Positions 62,138 to 64,000 of a stretch of 64,000 nt of DNA are shown in pieces (within the stretch, counting starts at the first letter, position 1; every line of letters begins with the position of its first letter). Made by a program: the position numbers and the translations under genes. The notes under the pieces are model-generated. The model did no database searches. It was not told the DNA's origin and saw only the letters and a program-made list of their open reading frames with translations. This DNA is from Sediminicola luteus (GTDB taxonomy: Bacteria > Bacteroidota > Bacteroidia > Flavobacteriales > Flavobacteriaceae). The DNA lies in contig NZ_NBWU01000004.1 in NCBI RefSeq assembly GCF_002514735.1, positions 613,334-677,333 of the forward strand. Reading direction: 5' to 3'.

Positions 62138-62689
62138 TTACCCCTTGACATTTTCAAGTACATAGCTGGAATCTCTTTTTAAGTCATCAAAGCTCTCCCT
62201 CAATCGCTCATAGCGTATTTTGAGAACCGCTGTGTCATCCATATCGGGAAAAGAATTACTACCCAAATATTGGCGCTCCACCTGTTCAAAGAAACTTTCT
62301 TCTTCCTCTTTCTCTCCTTTTTGAAACAATCTAAAAATCATGGCATTCGTTGGTAGGGTCTGGATCTTTTCGATATCCATGATAATCGCCATTATGACCT
62401 CTGTTCGTTTAAGGTTCTTCAAAATTTCCTTTAATAGGCCTTTACCGTACTTGTCCGAAGGGAAAAAGCTGTGCCAGTCAAAAAAAAACATAACCGTTTC
62501 CAATGTTTGGAAGTAACTTTGCCCACCCTTTTCGAGAACTTTTTGAATTTGGTCAAGGTTCTTTTTTTTTCCGTACCGTTTTAAAATCATCCAAGGTTTA
62601 ATCTTGTTTTCTTTCAAATTGTGACAATCTTTTTGAGTGTTTATCGGGTGTCTCAGAGGTTTTGTTACAATTTCTGAGTTTCCAATCAA
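62138..62689 (-). CDS. Unknown protein next to the mobile-element remnant
   Basis: Up to 183 residues. It opens with a TTG codon at 62689; the first ATG (62590, MILKRYGKKKNLDQIQKVLE) would give 150 residues and may be the real start. The product is helical with an aromatic stretch (VMFFFDWHSFFPSDKYGKGL) and a charged C-terminal half (RLFQKGEKEEEESFFEQVER). No family is recognised. It lies downstream (minus strand) of nested hairpins and degraded genes, so it may belong to the remains of a conjugative or mobilisable element. Confidence 0.5.
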   Translation of the reverse strand: MIGNSEIVTKPLRHPINTQKDCHNLKENKIKPWMILKRYGKKKNLDQIQKVLEKGGQSYFQTLETVMFFFDWHSFFPSDKYGKGLLKEILKNLKRTEVIMAIIMDIEKIQTLPTNAMIFRLFQKGEKEEEESFFEQVERQYLGSNSFPDMDDTAVLKIRYERLRESFDDLKRDSSYVLENVKG

Positions 62690-62700
62690 AACCTCAAATG

Positions 62701-62768
62701 TCCCGAATCCCCCATATTTAGGGGCTTGGGGAGAAAAATGGAAACGTAACGGTGCGCCAGCACGTTAC
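62701..62768. other. Two hairpins, transfer-origin-like structured region
   Basis: First a nested structure: TCCC (62701) with GGGA (62729) enclosing CCCC and GGGG around ATATTTA. Then GTAAC-g-GTGC pairs with GCAC-GTTAC (62746-62768) around GCCA with a one-base bulge. Such hairpin pairs are found at mobilisation origins, but no relaxase gene is seen. The function is a guess. Confidence 0.4.
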
Positions 62769-62920
62769 CCTCTTGCTATTCCTTTTTCTTCCCACAGGGT
62801 CAAAAATTCCATACGACCTTATAAAATTCGGTCGCCTTCAGTCAAATCATAAGGTTCGTGATCAAAAGGAAAGTCAAATCTACCCGATGTCCTTTGGGGA
62901 TAATGACCACTATTGGATAA
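62765..62920 (-). pseudogene. Degraded coding fragment, unidentified
   Basis: On the minus strand a frame reads SGHYPQRTSGRFDFPFDHEP, then YDLTEGDRIL, an internal TAA (62819-62821), and MEFLTLWEEKGIARG before the final stop at 62765-62767. The residue makeup is protein-like on both sides of the stop, suggesting a decayed gene. No identification. Confidence 0.4.
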
Positions 62921-63105
62921 TTACATAATCCAACACAACTAAGAAAAATTATAGTTTCCTGAAATGGATGGTGCATCTAGATCAAAACTTGCTGTCGTAC
63001 AAAAGGTTAAAAAAGTAATTGGATATTATCTTAACTTTAATGTTCAGTACAACAACTGGTAAGAGGGTACATATCAACGGAGAACTGGTATTGCCCTCTA
63101 TCTTT

Positions 63106-63422
63106 TTATGGCCTTCCAAAGGATAATATTTCGGAGACCACTATTTCGGTTATAAAACGTTCTCCGACTTGGTCATCATGGATTATACGGTAGGTCGGTT
63201 TTCCTTATTCAAGGACCTCTGTTCCTTTCGTCAAACGCCTATGCATAAAATCCGCCGTTTTACCAATTGCTATTACGGCATGCCAAGAGGTTTTCCACCG
63301 CCTTTCATTTTTGCCGAGAAATGTTGTTCATGGGTCGCAAATGGAAACCTCACCATTTTTGTCCCGCTTTCCATAACTATCAGCTTTGGGGCTTTACCCA
63401 TATTGCCGATCAATCGTACCAT
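63106..63422 (-). pseudogene. Single-stranded DNA-binding protein (ssb) pseudogene
   Basis: Read on the minus strand, the first frame gives MVRLIGNMGKAPKLIVMESG followed by TKMVRFPFATHEQ, the N-terminal OB-fold of SSB. Near 63300 the frame shifts and the homology resumes as RWKTSWHAVIAIGKTADFMH then RRLTKGTEVLE. A TAA stop at 63205-63207 follows, then GKPTYRII and FITEIVVSEIL, the end of the OB-fold. The acidic C-terminal tail is missing. One frameshift plus one internal stop make it non-functional. SSB genes are common cargo of conjugative elements, so this marks a decayed element. Confidence 0.85.
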
Positions 63423-63447
63423 ATTCCAGATTGCCACATTTATATTC

Positions 63448-63582
63448 TTAAGTTTCGTTGGGACTTAAGGGGGCTATCCCTTGTTTCTCCCACATTGACC
63501 CCACAATAAAAGAAGTGGGTTCGGTCAAGGCTTTTAGCGACCTATCGATTTCGGTTATGGGCAACCCTCATATTATTGCCAT
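63448..63582 (-). pseudogene. Degraded or very short coding fragment upstream of the ssb remnant
   Basis: A minus-strand frame beginning MAII, a TGA at 63568-63570, then GLPITEIDRSLKALTEPTSF and IVGSMWEKQGIAPLSPNET before TAA at 63448-63450. It looks like real protein sequence broken by a stop. Unidentified; WEKQGIA is reminiscent of WEEKGIA in the fragment at 62765-62920. Confidence 0.35.
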
Positions 63583-63655
63583 TTAAATTAACCTTGTGTC
63601 CGATTTTAACATCGCTAAAACCCTGCATGGCCTTGACGGGTTCCACAGAGGGGTT

Positions 63656-63738
63656 AGAAACCCTTTCCTAAGGGGTGGGCGGAACGAGTGTACAGGGCGT
63701 TTAACGAATGCAGCCCACCTCTTCGGATTAGGGTTTCT
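63656..63738. repeat. Imperfect 83-base inverted-repeat structure
   Basis: AGAAACCCT (63656-63664) pairs with AGGGTTTCT (63730-63738); inside, GGTGGGC (63674-63680) pairs with GCCCACC (63713-63719), with TCC/GGA between them and a 32-base loop. It lies in non-coding DNA between two minus-strand coding remnants. A further hairpin CGTTTTTCG/CGAAAAACG lies at 63751-63774. Possibly an attachment, transfer or RNA structure. Confidence 0.55.
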
Positions 63739-63809
63739 TATCCCTTGCCCCGTTTTTCGTTGTCCCGAAAAACGATCAGGGCTTCTTTTATTATGGCCCC
63801 TTAAGACCC

Positions 63810-64000
63810 TTATGTATTACTATCGTCCGAGAGCAACAGTTTTTCAATCGCATCGTAACTGGTCAATTGGTCGTCGGGGAGTATGTCGTTTATAAGTTCA
63901 AGTATGGCCACCACGGCCGTTTCATTGGATAAATAGGGCAATCGAGGTGACATTGAATTGCCTTCCTGTTCCAATGCCGCAATGCTTACCCGCAGTAGAC
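63810..64000 (-). CDS. C-terminal part of an unidentified gene running off the window
   Basis: A minus-strand frame enters from the right edge and ends at TAA 63810-63812. It reads LLRVSIAALEQEGNSMSPRL, then PYLSNETAVVAILELINDIL and PDDQLTSYDAIEKLLLSDDS. The helical, acidic character and codon use look coding. About 62 residues are visible; the family is unknown and the start lies outside the window. Confidence 0.5.
   Translation of the reverse strand, partial: LLRVSIAALEQEGNSMSPRLPYLSNETAVVAILELINDILPDDQLTSYDAIEKLLLSDDSNT

Noticed and set aside
62637..62852. Plus-strand 71-codon frame over the hairpin region
   Set aside because: It runs across two inverted repeats and the degraded minus-strand fragment; no coding character.
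63169..63509. Plus-strand open frames in the right-end region
   Set aside because: They are antisense shadows of the ssb pseudogene, whose minus-strand reading matches a known family.
63656..63738. Integron attC site
   Set aside because: The RYYYAAC and GTTRRRY cores do not sit at the ends of the structure; the GTTTAAC match is self-palindromic and in the loop.

Overview
The window looks like a chromosomal segment of a marine-type Flavobacteriaceae (Bacteroidota). The gene content supports this: clade II-type nosZ with nosL/nosD/nosF/nosY, a ResB-CcsA fusion, the family-typical blocks DUF2520-kdsC-maf, yicC-gmk-nadD and recQ-fmt-HU-yqgE, DUF4290 and DUF2911 proteins, and a T9SS-like C-terminus. 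Promoters fit the Bacteroidota -7 consensus TAnnTTTG. Genus cannot be fixed from sequence alone.

Layout. 1-6553 (+): 3' part of a nitrous oxide reductase operon (truncated nosZ, a membrane protein, nosL, a cupin, a CopD-like membrane protein, nosD, nosF, nosY). 6638-10263 (-): trans-4-hydroxyproline catabolism (epimerase, ketoglutarate semialdehyde dehydrogenase, DapA-family deaminase) with a divergent AraC regulator at 10458. 11381-12940: secreted M28 peptidase, then tRNA-His. 13340-19894: three tandem paralogous TPR sensor histidine kinases without a response regulator nearby. 19891-21862 (-): bshB1 and a trans-sulfuration PLP enzyme. 22187-25511: SDR, AraC regulator, MATE exporter. 25512-26218: a repeat-rich non-coding stretch. 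26219-33036: cytochrome c maturation fusion and the DUF2520/kdsC/maf/lipoprotein/MscS-like run. 33303-38348: PIG-L deacetylase, a 33-residue membrane peptide, a sodium:solute symporter and a DUF6503-like protein. 38525-55259: mostly core genes (CAP protein, nadD, gmk, yicC, DUF2911, T9SS-type protein, aquaporin, M20 hydrolase, GNAT, murA, DUF4290, DUF493, P-loop protein, recQ, fmt, HU, yqgE, class IV aminotransferase, START-like protein).

A sharp change occurs at the tRNA-Met gene (55390-55463). To its right the DNA becomes AT-rich and holds an accessory island. Four minus-strand genes lie close together: a PIN-like protein, a TrlF-like PHP plus coiled-coil ABC ATPase, a UPF0489/peptide-arginase-like protein and a three-helix membrane protein. 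This is the best candidate for an undescribed (possibly anti-phage) system. Beyond it (62138-64000) lie an unknown gene, nested hairpins, a frameshifted single-stranded-DNA-binding protein pseudogene and other minus-strand fragments, which read as the decayed remains of a mobile element.

How the parts work together: the nos genes encode N2O respiration (NosL/NosD/NosF/NosY for copper-site maturation of NosZ); the hydroxyproline genes feed 2-oxoglutarate into central metabolism, but the D-hydroxyproline dehydrogenase step is not in the window; the core blocks are housekeeping. All functional calls are from reading the sequence; no searches were run.
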